Assembly (NCBI RefSeq): GCF_018069565.1
Contig: NZ_JAGPNL010000002.1
Coordinates: forward strand, 310,001 to 374,000
Source of the DNA: Streptomyces tagetis
GTDB taxonomy: Bacteria; Actinomycetota; Actinomycetes; Streptomycetales; Streptomycetaceae
Direction of reading: 5' to 3'
Length of the DNA stretch: 64,000 bases
This document shows positions 1 through 8,548 of the stretch, piece after piece. The translations under genes were made by a program, and so were the position numbers. Under the pieces are notes generated by a model. The model saw only the letters and a program-made list of their open reading frames with translations. It did not search any database and had not been told where the DNA came from. Every line of letters starts with the position of its first letter. Within the stretch, counting starts at the first letter, position 1.

Positions 1-1810
1 GGATCGGGGTGAGACCGAGGGCGCGCAGCCGGGCGATCGCCTCCGCGCTGCCGTCCTTCACCGCGTCGGCCACCTCCAGCACCGCCCGAGCCGCACCGTC
101 CCAGGCGACGGCGATCGCGGTGCGCCCGGCCTCCTCCGCCCCGGCCAGGGCCCGGCCCAGCTCCGCCGGGAGGACGATGCCCCCGTCCCGGCCGTCGGCC
201 GTTTGGGCGGAGAGCAGCCGCTCCCGGCCGACGAGGACGGTGTGCCCGTCGACGACGCCGCGCACCCCGAGCCCGGGGACGTTGGCGAAGTCGGCGGGTG
301 CCGGCAGCTCGCCCAGCTTCTCCAGCGCCCGGTCGGCGACCGCGCGGGCGATCGGGTGCTCGGAGGAGTGCTCCAGCGCTCCCGCCAGCCGCAGCACCTC
401 GTCCTCGGCGACCCCGTCGGCGGTGTGCACGGCGAGCAGGGTCATACGGCCGGTGGTGACGGTGCCGGTCTTGTCGAGGACGACGGTGTCGGCCCGGCGG
501 GTGGACTCCAGGACCTCCGGGCCCTTGATGAGGATGCCGAGCTGGGCGCCGCGCCCGGTGCCGGCCATCAGCGCGGTCGGCGTGGCGAGCCCGAGGGCGC
601 AGGGGCAGGCGATGATCAGGACGGCCACGGCGGCCGTGAACGCGGCGGCCACCCCGGCCCCCGTGACGAGCCAGTAGCCGAGGGTCGCCAGGGAGAGGAC
701 GATGACGGCCGGGACGAAGACCCCGGAGACCCGGTCGGCGAGCCGCTGCGCGGCGGCCTTGCCGTTCTGCGCGTCCTCGACCAGCTTCGCCATCCGGGCG
801 AGCTGCGTGTCCGCGCCGACCCGGGTCGCCTCGACGACCAGCCGGCCGCCGGCGTTGAGGGTCGCGCCCGTCACGCTGTCGCCGACGCCGACCTCCACCG
901 GCACGGACTCGCCGGTGAGCATGGAGACGTCCACCGCGGAGGCCCCCTCGACGACCGTGCCGTCGGTGGCGATCTTCTCGCCGGGGCGGACGAGGAAGCG
1001 GTCGCCGGGGGCGAGGTCGGCGGTGGGGACGGTCCGCCGCTCGCCGTCGGGGAGCAGCAGTGTCACGTCCCTGGCGCCCAGCTCCATCAGGGCCTTCAGC
1101 GCGGCACCCGCGGTCCGCTTGGACCGGGCCTCGATGTAGCGGCCGGCGAGGACGAACGCGGTGATGCCCGCCGCGGCCTCCAGGTAGATGTTCCCGGAGC
1201 CGTCGCCGCGCGCGATCGTCAGGTCGAAGGGGTGGGTCATGCCGGGCATGCCCGCCGTGCCGAAGAACAGCGCCCACAGCGACCACAGGAACGCCGCCGA
1301 GGTGCCGAGCGAGACCAGCGTGTCCATGGTGGCCGCGCCGTGCCGGGCGTTGGTGTAGGCGGCCTTGTGGAAGGGCCAGGCGGCGTACGTCACCACGGGC
1401 GCGGCCAGCGTCAGGGACAGCCACTGCCAGTGGGTGAACTGGAGCGCCGGCACCATCGCCATGAGGACGACCGGGGTGGCCAGCAGCGTCGCCGTGACCA
1501 GGCGTTGCCGGAGCGGACGCAGTTCGTCGGGGTGAGCGGTGTCCCGCGCCGTGTCGTCCGCGGGCCCGGTGCGGACCGGCTCGGGCTCGCGCGCGGTGTA
1601 GCCGGTCGCCTCGACGGTGGCGATCAGGTCCGGTACGGAGACGTCGCCGGGGTGGCTGATCCACGCCTTCTCGGTGGCGTAGTTGACGGTGGCGGTGACG
1701 CCGTCCATGCGGTTGAGCTTCTTCTCGACGCGCGCGGCGCAGGAGGCGCAGGTCATACCGCCGATGGCGAGTTCCGTCCCGGCCGGTGCGTCGGTCGTCC
1801 TGGTGGTCAT
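1..1810 (-). CDS. copA: Copper-translocating P1B-type ATPase (partial, C-terminus beyond window)
   Basis: This membrane pump uses ATP to export copper (Cu+) from the cytoplasm. The reading frame starts at the ATG at 1810, preceded by GGGAG, and runs off the left edge after about 603 residues, so the last part of the ATP-hinge and final membrane helices are missing (the family is usually about 750 aa). Visible in order: an N-terminal heavy-metal-associated domain with GMTCASC (Cys21 and Cys24), several membrane helices, the actuator motif TGES, the metal-binding [11 protein letters not shown] in the membrane, the phosphorylated Asp446 in DKTGT, and SEHPIA, the HP motif of P1B pumps. The CPC motif and the upstream CsoR-like boxes support Cu+ rather than Zn or Cd. 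No chaperone or csoR gene is visible next to it in the window. Confidence 0.93.
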   Translation of the reverse strand, partial: MTTRTTDAPAGTELAIGGMTCASCAARVEKKLNRMDGVTATVNYATEKAWISHPGDVSVPDLIATVEATGYTAREPEPVRTGPADDTARDTAHPDELRPLRQRLVTATLLATPVVLMAMVPALQFTHWQWLSLTLAAPVVTYAAWPFHKAAYTNARHGAATMDTLVSLGTSAAFLWSLWALFFGTAGMPGMTHPFDLTIARGDGSGNIYLEAAAGITAFVLAGRYIEARSKRTAGAALKALMELGARDVTLLLPDGERRTVPTADLAPGDRFLVRPGEKIATDGTVVEGASAVDVSMLTGESVPVEVGVGDSVTGATLNAGGRLVVEATRVGADTQLARMAKLVEDAQNGKAAAQRLADRVSGVFVPAVIVLSLATLGYWLVTGAGVAAAFTAAVAVLIIACPCALGLATPTALMAGTGRGAQLGILIKGPEVLESTRRADTVVLDKTGTVTTGRMTLLAVHTADGVAEDEVLRLAGALEHSSEHPIARAVADRALEKLGELPAPADFANVPGLGVRGVVDGHTVLVGRERLLSAQTADGRDGGIVLPAELGRALAGAEEAGRTAIAVAWDGAARAVLEVADAVKDGSAEAIARLRALGLTPI

Positions 1811-1827
1811 GGGCACTCCCGCGATAG

Positions 1828-1910
1828 ATACCGGGTGGGGGTATGTACCTGTCCTGTATACCCCTATGGGGTATCTGATGCAAACAGTCCGGTGATACCC
1901 GGGCGGGGTA
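1828..1910 (-). promoter_or_regulatory. Copper-responsive promoter with three CsoR-like operators
   Basis: Three GC-rich palindromes of the ATACCC-N-GGGTAT type lie at 1828-1844, 1858-1874 and 1895-1910. On the minus strand, TTGCAT (1878-1883) and TATACA (1855-1860) are separated by 17 bases and form a near-consensus promoter; the middle palindrome fills the spacer and enters the -10. CsoR repressors bind such sites when copper is low. Site and promoter are seen in the sequence; CsoR as the binder is inferred from the downstream copper pump. Confidence 0.75.
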
Positions 1911-2040
1911 AAAGGGAGGGCGGTGCGGGGGTCGGATCGGCGGGAGTCGTCGTACGTCCGCCGCCGGGGGCGGCCGGAAGGGAAGCCCGTGCGGCCCGCC
2001 GGGGCCGGGCGGTGCTGAGAGCGGCGCGCAGCCGCCGGGG

Positions 2041-2820
2041 TCAGGCGATGAGGACCCCGACCCCCGCCTCCTCGAAGCGCCGGACCGTCTCCGGGTCCGC
2101 CGCCTGGTCCGTGACCAGCGTGTCCACTACCTCCGCCGCGCAGATCCGGGCGAACGCCCGCCGGCCGAGCTTGCTGGAGTCCGCGGCCACCACCACGCGC
2201 TCCGCGCGTTCGCACAGCAGACGGTTGATCGCGGCCTCCGCCTCGTCGTGGGCGGCGGCGCCGTGGGTCACGTCGAAGGCCACCACCCCGAGCACCGCCA
2301 CGTCCACCGTGATCTGGCCCAGCACCCCGTCGGCGAGCGGACCGATCAGCTCGTACGACTGTGCCCGCGCCACCCCGCCGGTCACCACGATCTTGAACTG
2401 GGGGCGCACGGCCAGCTCGTTGGCGATGTTCAGCGCGTTGGTGACGACCGTGAGCGCCGGCGTGCCCGAGGCCAGGTCGGCGCGCTCGGCCAGCGCCCGC
2501 GCCACCTCGGTCGTGGTCGTGCCGCCCGTCAGCCCCACCGCCTCGCCGGGCGCCACCAGGCCCGCGACCGCCCGCGCGACCCGCTGCTTCTCCGAGGCGT
2601 GCCGCGCCACCTTGTACCGCAGCGGCAGTTCGTACGACACGCCGTGGACGACCGCCCCGCCGCGCGTGCGCACGAGCATCTGCTGCTCGGAGAGCCGGTC
2701 GAAGTCGCGGCGGATCGTCGCCGCCGACACCTCCAGCTCCGTCGCCGCCTCCTCGACGTCCAGCCGGCCGCGCTCCACGAGCAGCTCCAGCAGCGACTTC
2801 CAGCGGGCGTCGCGCGACAT
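2041..2820 (-). CDS. DeoR/GlpR-family transcriptional regulator
   Basis: A 259-residue DNA-binding repressor of sugar-phosphate metabolism. The N-terminus (about residues 17-57) is a DeoR winged helix with the typical TIRRDFDRL recognition segment and RGGAV. The rest is the DeoRC effector domain, with the [12 protein letters not shown] loop that in this family contacts a phosphosugar. It is divergent from the SIS isomerase and aldolase genes, with a palindrome covering their promoter, so the likely role is to repress that pair and be relieved by a sugar phosphate. The effector cannot be told from sequence. Confidence 0.88.
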   Translation of the reverse strand: MSRDARWKSLLELLVERGRLDVEEAATELEVSAATIRRDFDRLSEQQMLVRTRGGAVVHGVSYELPLRYKVARHASEKQRVARAVAGLVAPGEAVGLTGGTTTTEVARALAERADLASGTPALTVVTNALNIANELAVRPQFKIVVTGGVARAQSYELIGPLADGVLGQITVDVAVLGVVAFDVTHGAAAHDEAEAAINRLLCERAERVVVAADSSKLGRRAFARICAAEVVDTLVTDQAADPETVRRFEEAGVGVLIA

Positions 2821-2878
2821 GGCGCCTCCGTTCCTCGATCTCCGCCGACCCTAACCCACCCGCCGATTTCCGCCCGGA

Positions 2879-2924
2879 TGATTGAAGGTGCTCGAAACGG
2901 GGGAGTATCGTGCAAGAGCAATCA
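2879..2924 (+). promoter_or_regulatory. Promoter and probable DeoR operator of the SIS/aldolase operon
   Basis: TTGAAG (2882-2887) and TATCGT (2906-2911) with an 18-base spacer form a plausible promoter for the SIS gene. The same stretch is an imperfect palindrome whose ends are TGATTG (2879-2884) and CAATCA (2919-2924), with further matched GC and CGA bases inside. A repressor bound here would cover both promoter boxes. The divergent DeoR gene is the natural candidate. Confidence 0.5.
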
Positions 2925-2945
2925 CATCAGGGGAGGGGTGCCGGC

Positions 2946-3827
2946 ATGACCCATGTCGAGAGCGAGTTGCGCGACCAGCCCGAGTGCTGGACCCGCGCGG
3001 CCCGGGAAGCGGACCGGTACGCGGCGGCCCTGCCGGCCACGGGCGAGCGGGTGGCCATCGTCGGCTGCGGCACCTCGTACCACATGGCGCTCGCGGCGGC
3101 GGCCCTGCGCGAGGACGCCGGACGGGGCGAGACCGACGCCTTCCCCGCCTCCGAGTTCCCCCGCGCCCGCGCCTACGACCGGGTCGTCGCCCTCACCCGT
3201 TCCGGTACCACCACCGAAGTCCTCGACCTGCTCGGCGAGTTGAGGGGCCGCACCCGCACCGTCGCCCTCACCGCCGCCCCCGGCACCCCCGTCACGGCCG
3301 TGGCCGACCACGTCGTCCCGCTCGGCTACGCGGACGAACGCTCCGTCGTCCAGACCCGGTTCGCCACCACCGCCCTGACCCTGCTCCGCGCCCACCTCGG
3401 CCTGCACACCGACGCCGTCGTCGCTGACGCCCGCACCGCGCTCGCCACCGACCTGCCCGAAGGACTCGCCGCCCGCACCCAGTTCACCTTCCTCGGCCGC
3501 GGCTGGACGGTCGGCCTCGCCCACGAGGCCGCACTCAAGATGCGCGAGGCGGCACTGTCCTGGACCGAGGCGTATCCGGCGATGGAGTACCGGCACGGTC
3601 CCATCAGCGTCTCCACCGACACCACGGCGACCTGGATGTTCGGCGAGGCCCCCGACGGACTCGCCGACCAGGTCCGCGCCACCGGCGCCGCCTGGGTGCC
3701 CGGCACCCTCGACCCCCTCGCCGAACTGGTCCGCGCCCAGCGGCTCGCCGTCGCCGTGGCCGCCGCCCGCGGCCTCGACCCCGACCGGCCCCGCCACCTC
3801 ACCCGCTCGGTGATCCTCGCCCCCTGA
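2946..3827 (+). CDS. SIS-domain sugar-phosphate isomerase/deaminase (AgaS/GlmS-isomerase-like)
   Basis: A 293-residue protein with two sugar isomerase (SIS) domains. The first carries VAIVGCGTSYHMA and the phosphate-binding ALTRSGTTTEV. The second carries GRGWTVGLAHEAALKMREAA and an ExxHGP signature (EYRHGP), both typical of the GlmS isomerase half and of AgaS/FrlB-type enzymes. The ATG at 2946 is chosen because GGGGAGGGG precedes it at good spacing; an upstream start at 2910 lacks a ribosome site. It heads an operon with a class II aldolase 21 bases downstream, a pairing known from N-acetylgalactosamine/tagatose catabolism. Exact substrate unknown. Confidence 0.85.
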   Translation: MTHVESELRDQPECWTRAAREADRYAAALPATGERVAIVGCGTSYHMALAAAALREDAGRGETDAFPASEFPRARAYDRVVALTRSGTTTEVLDLLGELRGRTRTVALTAAPGTPVTAVADHVVPLGYADERSVVQTRFATTALTLLRAHLGLHTDAVVADARTALATDLPEGLAARTQFTFLGRGWTVGLAHEAALKMREAALSWTEAYPAMEYRHGPISVSTDTTATWMFGEAPDGLADQVRATGAAWVPGTLDPLAELVRAQRLAVAVAAARGLDPDRPRHLTRSVILAP

Positions 3828-3848
3828 CGCCCGCGAAGGAGAGAGGCC

Positions 3849-4709
3849 GTGCCCCTCGTCACCACCGGTGAGCTGACCGCGCGGGCCGCCGCGGCCCGCT
3901 CCGCCGTCGCCGCCTTCAACGTCGTCACCCTGGAACACGTCGAGGCGGTCGTCACCGGCGCCGAGGCCGCCCGCTCACCCGTCGTCCTCCAGATCAGCGA
4001 GAACGCCGTCCGCTACCGCCACGGCCGCCTGCTGCCGCTGGCCCGCGCGGCCGTCGCCGCCGCCGAGGCCGCCGCCGTCCCCGTCGCCCTCCACCTCGAC
4101 CACGTCCGCAGCGACACCCTGCTGCACCAGGCCCCCGAGGCCGGATTCGGCTCCGTGATGTACGACGCCTCCCGCCTGCCCTATGCGCAGAACGTGGCGG
4201 CCACCCGCGCCGCCGCCGACTGGGCCCACGCCCACGGCCTGTGGATCGAGGCCGAACTCGGCGAGGTCGGCGGCAAGGACGGCGAACCGCCGCTCGGCGC
4301 CCACGCGCCCGGCGCCCGCACCGACCCCGCCGAGGCCCGCGCCTTCGTCGCCGCGTCCGGGGTGGACGCCCTCGCCGTCGCCGTCGGCAGCGTCCACGCC
4401 ATGACCACCCGCACCGCCGCCCTCGACCACGCCCTGCTCAGGGAAGTCTTCGGCACCGTCGCCGTGCCGCTGGTCCTGCACGGCTCCTCCGGGCTGCCCG
4501 ACGACCAGCTCTCCGCGGCGGTCGCGGGAGGCATCGCCAAGGTCAACGTGGGCACCGCGCTCAACGTCGCCATGACCGGCGCCATACGCGAGTTCCTCGC
4601 CGCGCACCCCGAGGCCGTCGACTCCCGCCACTACCTCACGGTGGGCCGCGAGGCCATGACCCGCACGGTCACGGACCTCATCGGCGTCATCGCCCGCCCG
4701 GCCCCTTGA
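3849..4709 (+). CDS. Class II (zinc) ketose-bisphosphate aldolase, GatY/KbaY-like
   Basis: A 286-residue cytoplasmic aldolase of the FbaA/GatY/KbaY family that cleaves a ketose bisphosphate to two triose units. Zinc and phosphate motifs are visible: LHLDHV (HxDH), YDAS, the acidic EAELGEVGG, the second zinc His in VGSVHA, and LHGSSGLPDDQ. The GTG at 3849 follows GAAGGAGAG. It lies directly after the SIS gene and should act on its product, so tagatose- or a related bisphosphate is more likely than glycolytic fructose bisphosphate. Its last 23 bases overlap the end of the convergent methyltransferase gene. Confidence 0.87.
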   Translation: MPLVTTGELTARAAAARSAVAAFNVVTLEHVEAVVTGAEAARSPVVLQISENAVRYRHGRLLPLARAAVAAAEAAAVPVALHLDHVRSDTLLHQAPEAGFGSVMYDASRLPYAQNVAATRAAADWAHAHGLWIEAELGEVGGKDGEPPLGAHAPGARTDPAEARAFVAASGVDALAVAVGSVHAMTTRTAALDHALLREVFGTVAVPLVLHGSSGLPDDQLSAAVAGGIAKVNVGTALNVAMTGAIREFLAAHPEAVDSRHYLTVGREAMTRTVTDLIGVIARPAP

Positions 4710-5850
4710 CCGCCCTCAGCACCACGAACTTCGGATCGCTCGCCACCACCCGGCTGTTGCCGAACACCCGCCGCAGCTTCACGTGGTAGCCGAGGTGCCG
4801 GTTGCCGACCACCCACAGCTCGCCGCCGGGCCGCAGCACCCGCCACGCCCCGGTGAACATCCGCCACGCCGTGGCGTCGGTCGTCGCCTGGTGGGAGTGG
4901 AAGGGCGGATTGTTCAGCACCAGGTCCGCACTGCCGTCCGGCGCCCCGGACAGCCCGTCGCCCACCCGGAACTCCGCCCGTCCCGGAGCCCCGTTCGCCG
5001 TGTACGTCGCCTCAGCCGAGGCCACCGCCTGGAACGACTCGTCGGTGAACAGCACCTCGGTGTCCGGGCCGGCCAGCGCCACGGCGGTGCCGACCACCCC
5101 GTTGCCGCAGCCCAGGTCCACCACCCGCCGGCCCCCCGCACGCGGCAGGTGCCCCAGGAAGAACCGGGTGCCGATGTCGAGCCGGTCGGCGCAGAAGACG
5201 CCCGCGTGGTTGACGACCTCCCGGCCGGACAGCGCGCCGAGCCCCTCGGGCAGCCGGTAGGTCAGCGGCCACGGGCCGGCGGGCCGCTCCAGCGAGGGGT
5301 CGGGCGTGCACAGGACGAGCCGCGCCTTCTTCTCGGCGAGCGAGGTCCGGGTCGGCCCGACGATCCGCTCGAAGAGCCGCAGCGTCGAGGTGTGGATCTC
5401 CTTGACCATGCCGGTGCCCACCACGACCGACTCCGCGTGCAGCGACGGCGCCAGCCGCAGCAACTGGTCCTCCAGCAGCGCCAGGCTCTTGGGGGTCCGC
5501 ACCAGGAGCACGTCGATCCGCTCCGGCGGCGGGTCCTGCGTGGTCAGCAGCCGGGACGGCACGGGCAGGGCGCCGTCGCGCACGAGGTTGGCCCGGGTCG
5601 CCTCCCGGGCCAGGAAGGAATCGGTGATCTGCACCGGCTCGTACGCCGACAGCGCCGTCGTCAGCGCGCCCCAGCGGTCCCCGAGCACCACGACCGTGCC
5701 GGACAGCGGGACGTCCAGGCCGGCGAGGTGCCGCAGCAGGTACTCGTCGGAGGCGTCGAAGGCGCGCAGCCGCTCGCGCGGGTCCTCGGGGAAACGGGTC
5801 AGCCGGTGCTCGCCCCAGGGGGAGATCAGGACGTCGGTACGGTCGTTCAT
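4687..5850 (-). CDS. RsmC/RlmG-like class I SAM-dependent methyltransferase
   Basis: A 387-residue protein built like RsmC/RlmG rRNA guanine-N2 methyltransferases: an N-terminal pseudo-methyltransferase half (about 1-200) and a catalytic C-terminal half. The second half shows the SAM-binding VVDLGCGNGVVG, the acidic FTDES and the NNPPF catalytic motif that marks N-methylation of a base amino group. This supports a 23S or 16S rRNA target; which guanine is modified cannot be read from the sequence. It ends convergently, overlapping the aldolase gene by 23 bases. Confidence 0.85.
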   Translation of the reverse strand: MNDRTDVLISPWGEHRLTRFPEDPRERLRAFDASDEYLLRHLAGLDVPLSGTVVVLGDRWGALTTALSAYEPVQITDSFLAREATRANLVRDGALPVPSRLLTTQDPPPERIDVLLVRTPKSLALLEDQLLRLAPSLHAESVVVGTGMVKEIHTSTLRLFERIVGPTRTSLAEKKARLVLCTPDPSLERPAGPWPLTYRLPEGLGALSGREVVNHAGVFCADRLDIGTRFFLGHLPRAGGRRVVDLGCGNGVVGTAVALAGPDTEVLFTDESFQAVASAEATYTANGAPGRAEFRVGDGLSGAPDGSADLVLNNPPFHSHQATTDATAWRMFTGAWRVLRPGGELWVVGNRHLGYHVKLRRVFGNSRVVASDPKFVVLRAVKGPGGR

Positions 5851-5912
5851 CGTGCGACCAGGCTATCCGAGCGGCGGGACGCCCCCGCCGGGCACGGAGG
5901 CAGGATGGAGGG

Positions 5913-6563
5913 ATGGACGGCGAACTGTTCCCGAGGGCCCCCGCCCGCATCGCGCCCGGCGCCGTGCACCACCCCGACTGGCTGGACGCCGAGGCACAGC
6001 GCGCGCTGCTCGACGCCTGCCGGGAATGGGCCCGCCCGCCCGCGGGCCTGCGCACCGTCCGTATCCCCGGCGGCGGCACCATGTCCGCCCGGCAGGTCTG
6101 CCTCGGCCGCCACTGGTACCCGTACGGCTACGCCCCGACCGCCGTCGACGGCGACGGCGCCCCGGTCAAGCCCTTCCCCGACCGCCTCGGCGACCTGGCC
6201 CGCCGCGCGGTCGCGGACACCCTCGGCGCCCACGAGGTCCCCGAGGCGCCCTACGACATCGCCCTGGTCAACTTCTACGGGCCCGGTGCCCGGATGGGCA
6301 TGCACCGCGACGCCGACGAACACGCCGACGCCCCCGTGGTCTCCGTCAGCCTCGGGGACACCTGCGTCTTCCGCTTCGGCAACCCCGGCACGCGCACCCG
6401 CCCGTACACCGACGTGACACTGCGCTCCGGGGACCTCTTCGTCTTCGGCGGACCGTCCCGGTACGCGTACCACGGGGTGCCGCGCGTGTACGAGGGCACG
6501 GCGCCCGCCGGTTCGGGACTCACCGGCCGGCTGAACATCACCCTGCGCGTCAGTGGACTGTAG
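5913..6563 (+). CDS. AlkB-like 2-oxoglutarate/Fe(II) dioxygenase
   Basis: A 216-residue oxygenase of the AlkB family, which removes alkyl groups from nucleic-acid bases using Fe(II) and 2-oxoglutarate. The iron triad is visible as His131 and Asp133 (MHRDADEH) and His187, with the 2-oxoglutarate-binding RLNITLR (Arg206 and Arg212) at the C-terminus and NFY at 120-122. The ATG at 5913 follows GGAGG. Direct DNA repair is the family role; it stands alone, 62 bases from the divergent methyltransferase gene. Confidence 0.9.
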   Translation: MDGELFPRAPARIAPGAVHHPDWLDAEAQRALLDACREWARPPAGLRTVRIPGGGTMSARQVCLGRHWYPYGYAPTAVDGDGAPVKPFPDRLGDLARRAVADTLGAHEVPEAPYDIALVNFYGPGARMGMHRDADEHADAPVVSVSLGDTCVFRFGNPGTRTRPYTDVTLRSGDLFVFGGPSRYAYHGVPRVYEGTAPAGSGLTGRLNITLRVSGL

Positions 6564-6611
6564 GCGGCCGGTGGACGGGACCGGGGCACGGATCATGGGA
6601 GACTCCCCCTC

Positions 6612-7850
6612 ATGAGCGGCAAGGCGGACCCCCGGACGGCGGGGGAAGGGACCACCTCGAGAACGCGGTTGGACCGGGGGCGCGCGGCCCTCGGACCCGC
6701 GTTGGAGCTCGTGCACACCGACCGCGCCCCCACCCGCGCCGTCCTCACCGCCGAACTCGGCGTCACCCGCGCCACGGCCGGCGCGGTCGCCGCCGAACTG
6801 GAGGCGCTCGGCCTGATCCGGGTCGACGCCCGGCCCGGGGCCGCCGCCGGTTCACAGGGCCGCCCCTCGCACCGGCTCGCCGTCGCCGAGGACGGGCCCG
6901 TCGCCCTCGCCGCCCAGGTCCACGCCGACGGGTTCCGCGCCGCGCTGGTCGGACTCGGCGGCCGGATCGTCGCCACCGCCCCGGGCTGCGAGGTCGTCGA
7001 CCCCGATCCGGCCAAAGTGCTCGGCTCCGTCGTCGAGGCGGGCGTCGGCCTGCTGCGGGAGACCGGCCGGCGCTGCGTCGGAGCGGGCCTCGCCGTGCCG
7101 TCCGCCGTCGCGGAACCGGAGGGCCTGGCCCTGAACCCCCTGCACCTGGCGTGGCCGGCCGGTGCCCCGGTGCGGCGCATCTTCGCCGAGCAGGTGCGGG
7201 CCGCCGGCCTCGACGGACCGGCGTTCGCGGCGAACGACATCAACCTGGCCGCCCTCGCCGAACACCGGCACGGCGCCGGGCGTGGCGCCCGCGACCTGCT
7301 CTGCGTCGCCACCGGGCACCGGGGCGTCGGCGGCGCCCTCGTCCTCGACGGCCGCCTGCACACGGGCAGTTCCGGTCTCGCCCTGGAGGTCGGCCACCTC
7401 GCGGCCAACCCCGAGGGCCGCCCCTGCCACTGCGGCGGCCGGGGCTGCCTGGACGTGGAGACCGACCCGCTGGCCTTCCTCACCGAGGCCGGCCGCGCGC
7501 CCGGCCCGGAGATGTCCCTGCTCCGCCAGGCCGACGACCTGATCCGCGGCCACTACGACGACCCGGCGGTCCGCGCCGCCGCCGAGACCCTCATCGACCG
7601 CCTGGGCCTCGGCCTCGCCGGACTGGTCAACATCCTCAACCCGGACCGGATCATCCTCGGCGGCCTGCACCGCACCCTCCTGGACGCCGACCCCGAGCGG
7701 CTGCGCGCGGTCGTCGCGGGCCGCAGCCTGTGGGGACGGAGCGGCGGCGTGCCGATCCTGCCCTGCGTCCTGGACCACAACAGCCTCGTCGGCGCCGCCG
7801 AACTGGCCTGGCAGCCGGTCCTCGACGACCCCCTGGGCGCGCTCGCCTGA
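6612..7850 (+). CDS. ROK-family transcriptional regulator
   Basis: A 412-residue ROK protein with an N-terminal winged helix (about 22-80, RAVLTAELGVTRATAGAVAA), making it a sugar-responsive repressor rather than a simple kinase. The ROK domain follows, with the sugar-site FAANDIN, GVGGALVLDG, and the zinc-binding CHCGGRGC. The catalytic Asp region is kept, so some sugar binding or kinase activity is possible. No sugar transporter or hydrolase neighbours are present, so its target is not evident. Confidence 0.88.
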   Translation: MSGKADPRTAGEGTTSRTRLDRGRAALGPALELVHTDRAPTRAVLTAELGVTRATAGAVAAELEALGLIRVDARPGAAAGSQGRPSHRLAVAEDGPVALAAQVHADGFRAALVGLGGRIVATAPGCEVVDPDPAKVLGSVVEAGVGLLRETGRRCVGAGLAVPSAVAEPEGLALNPLHLAWPAGAPVRRIFAEQVRAAGLDGPAFAANDINLAALAEHRHGAGRGARDLLCVATGHRGVGGALVLDGRLHTGSSGLALEVGHLAANPEGRPCHCGGRGCLDVETDPLAFLTEAGRAPGPEMSLLRQADDLIRGHYDDPAVRAAAETLIDRLGLGLAGLVNILNPDRIILGGLHRTLLDADPERLRAVVAGRSLWGRSGGVPILPCVLDHNSLVGAAELAWQPVLDDPLGALA

Positions 7851-7934
7851 CCCGCCTCGGGCTCCCCGTACTCCCCGCGCGGTAGGCGGACTGCCGCCGG
7901 ACGGACGACGCCCCGGGGCGCCGAACGCGGGAGG

Positions 7935-7972
7935 CTCGGAAGCGAGAAGGACACACGGAGAACGCTTCCGAG
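7935..7972 (+). promoter_or_regulatory. Inverted repeat before the SHOCT gene
   Basis: CTCGGAAGCG (7935-7944) and CGCTTCCGAG (7963-7972) form a perfect 10-bp inverted repeat around an 18-base loop. It ends within the GAGGAG ribosome site, 12 bases before the start codon at 7985. It may be an operator or, in RNA, a hairpin that hides the ribosome site. Confidence 0.5.
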
Positions 7973-7984
7973 GAGCTGAACGGC

Positions 7985-8263
7985 ATGCAGACCCTGGCGA
8001 ACTTCGGCCATGGCGGGCCCGGCCCGTGGATACTGCTCGTCCCGCTGGTGTGGGCGCTGGTCATCGGGGGCGTCCTCACGGTGCTGCGGCGTACCCCTCG
8101 GCGGGGGCGCCCCGGACCCGGAGGTCCCGTCGAGGACCGCTCGCCCCTCGCCGTCCTCGGCCGGCGCTTCGCCGCCGGAGAGATCGACGAGGAGGAGTAC
8201 TGGCGCCGGCTGTCCGTACTGGAGGAGCACTTCGGCCGCGGCGGCAGGGGCGGCGCGGCCTGA
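7985..8263 (+). CDS. Small SHOCT-domain membrane protein
   Basis: A 92-residue protein with one membrane helix (about 14-34, WILLVPLVWALVIGGVLTVL), a basic Gly/Pro linker, and a C-terminal SHOCT motif (about 52-80, LAVLGRRFAAGEIDEEEYWRR). SHOCT is a short helical oligomerisation module common at the end of actinobacterial membrane proteins. The exact function is unknown. The start follows GAGGAG. Confidence 0.82.
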   Translation: MQTLANFGHGGPGPWILLVPLVWALVIGGVLTVLRRTPRRGRPGPGGPVEDRSPLAVLGRRFAAGEIDEEEYWRRLSVLEEHFGRGGRGGAA

Positions 8264-8442
8264 CCGCGGCCCGCACCCGCACCACCGTGCCGGATCACCG
8301 CACCCGGACCACCGCCCGGCGCGCGCCCGCTCGGGGCGGCCCGCACCCACAGCGGCCGGGCCCCGGCGTGACACACCCGGCGTGCTCGCCCGGGGCGACC
8401 CGCAGCGCCGTCCCGAGGCATCCGACCGGATCACCCGGGGCG

Positions 8443-8512
8443 GTCCGCGTGGGGCAGTCCGCGTGGGGCAGTCCGCGTGGGGCAGTCCGCGTGGGGCGGT
8501 CCGCGCGGGGCC
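8443..8512. repeat. Five tandem 14-bp repeats
   Basis: The unit GTCCGCGTGGGGCA occurs at 8443, 8457 and 8471 exactly, and with one or a few changes at 8485 and 8499. It lies in the 285-base gap between the SHOCT gene and the 3' end of the convergent ATPase gene. No function is evident; it looks like a minisatellite. Confidence 0.85.
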
Positions 8513-8548
8513 GTGGCCGGCCCGGCGGGGGAGGAGGCCACCGTCCGG

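Noticed and set aside
203..2854. Long plus-strand frame opposite the copper ATPase and DeoR genes
   Set aside because: The translation has no domain and overlaps two well-supported minus-strand genes.
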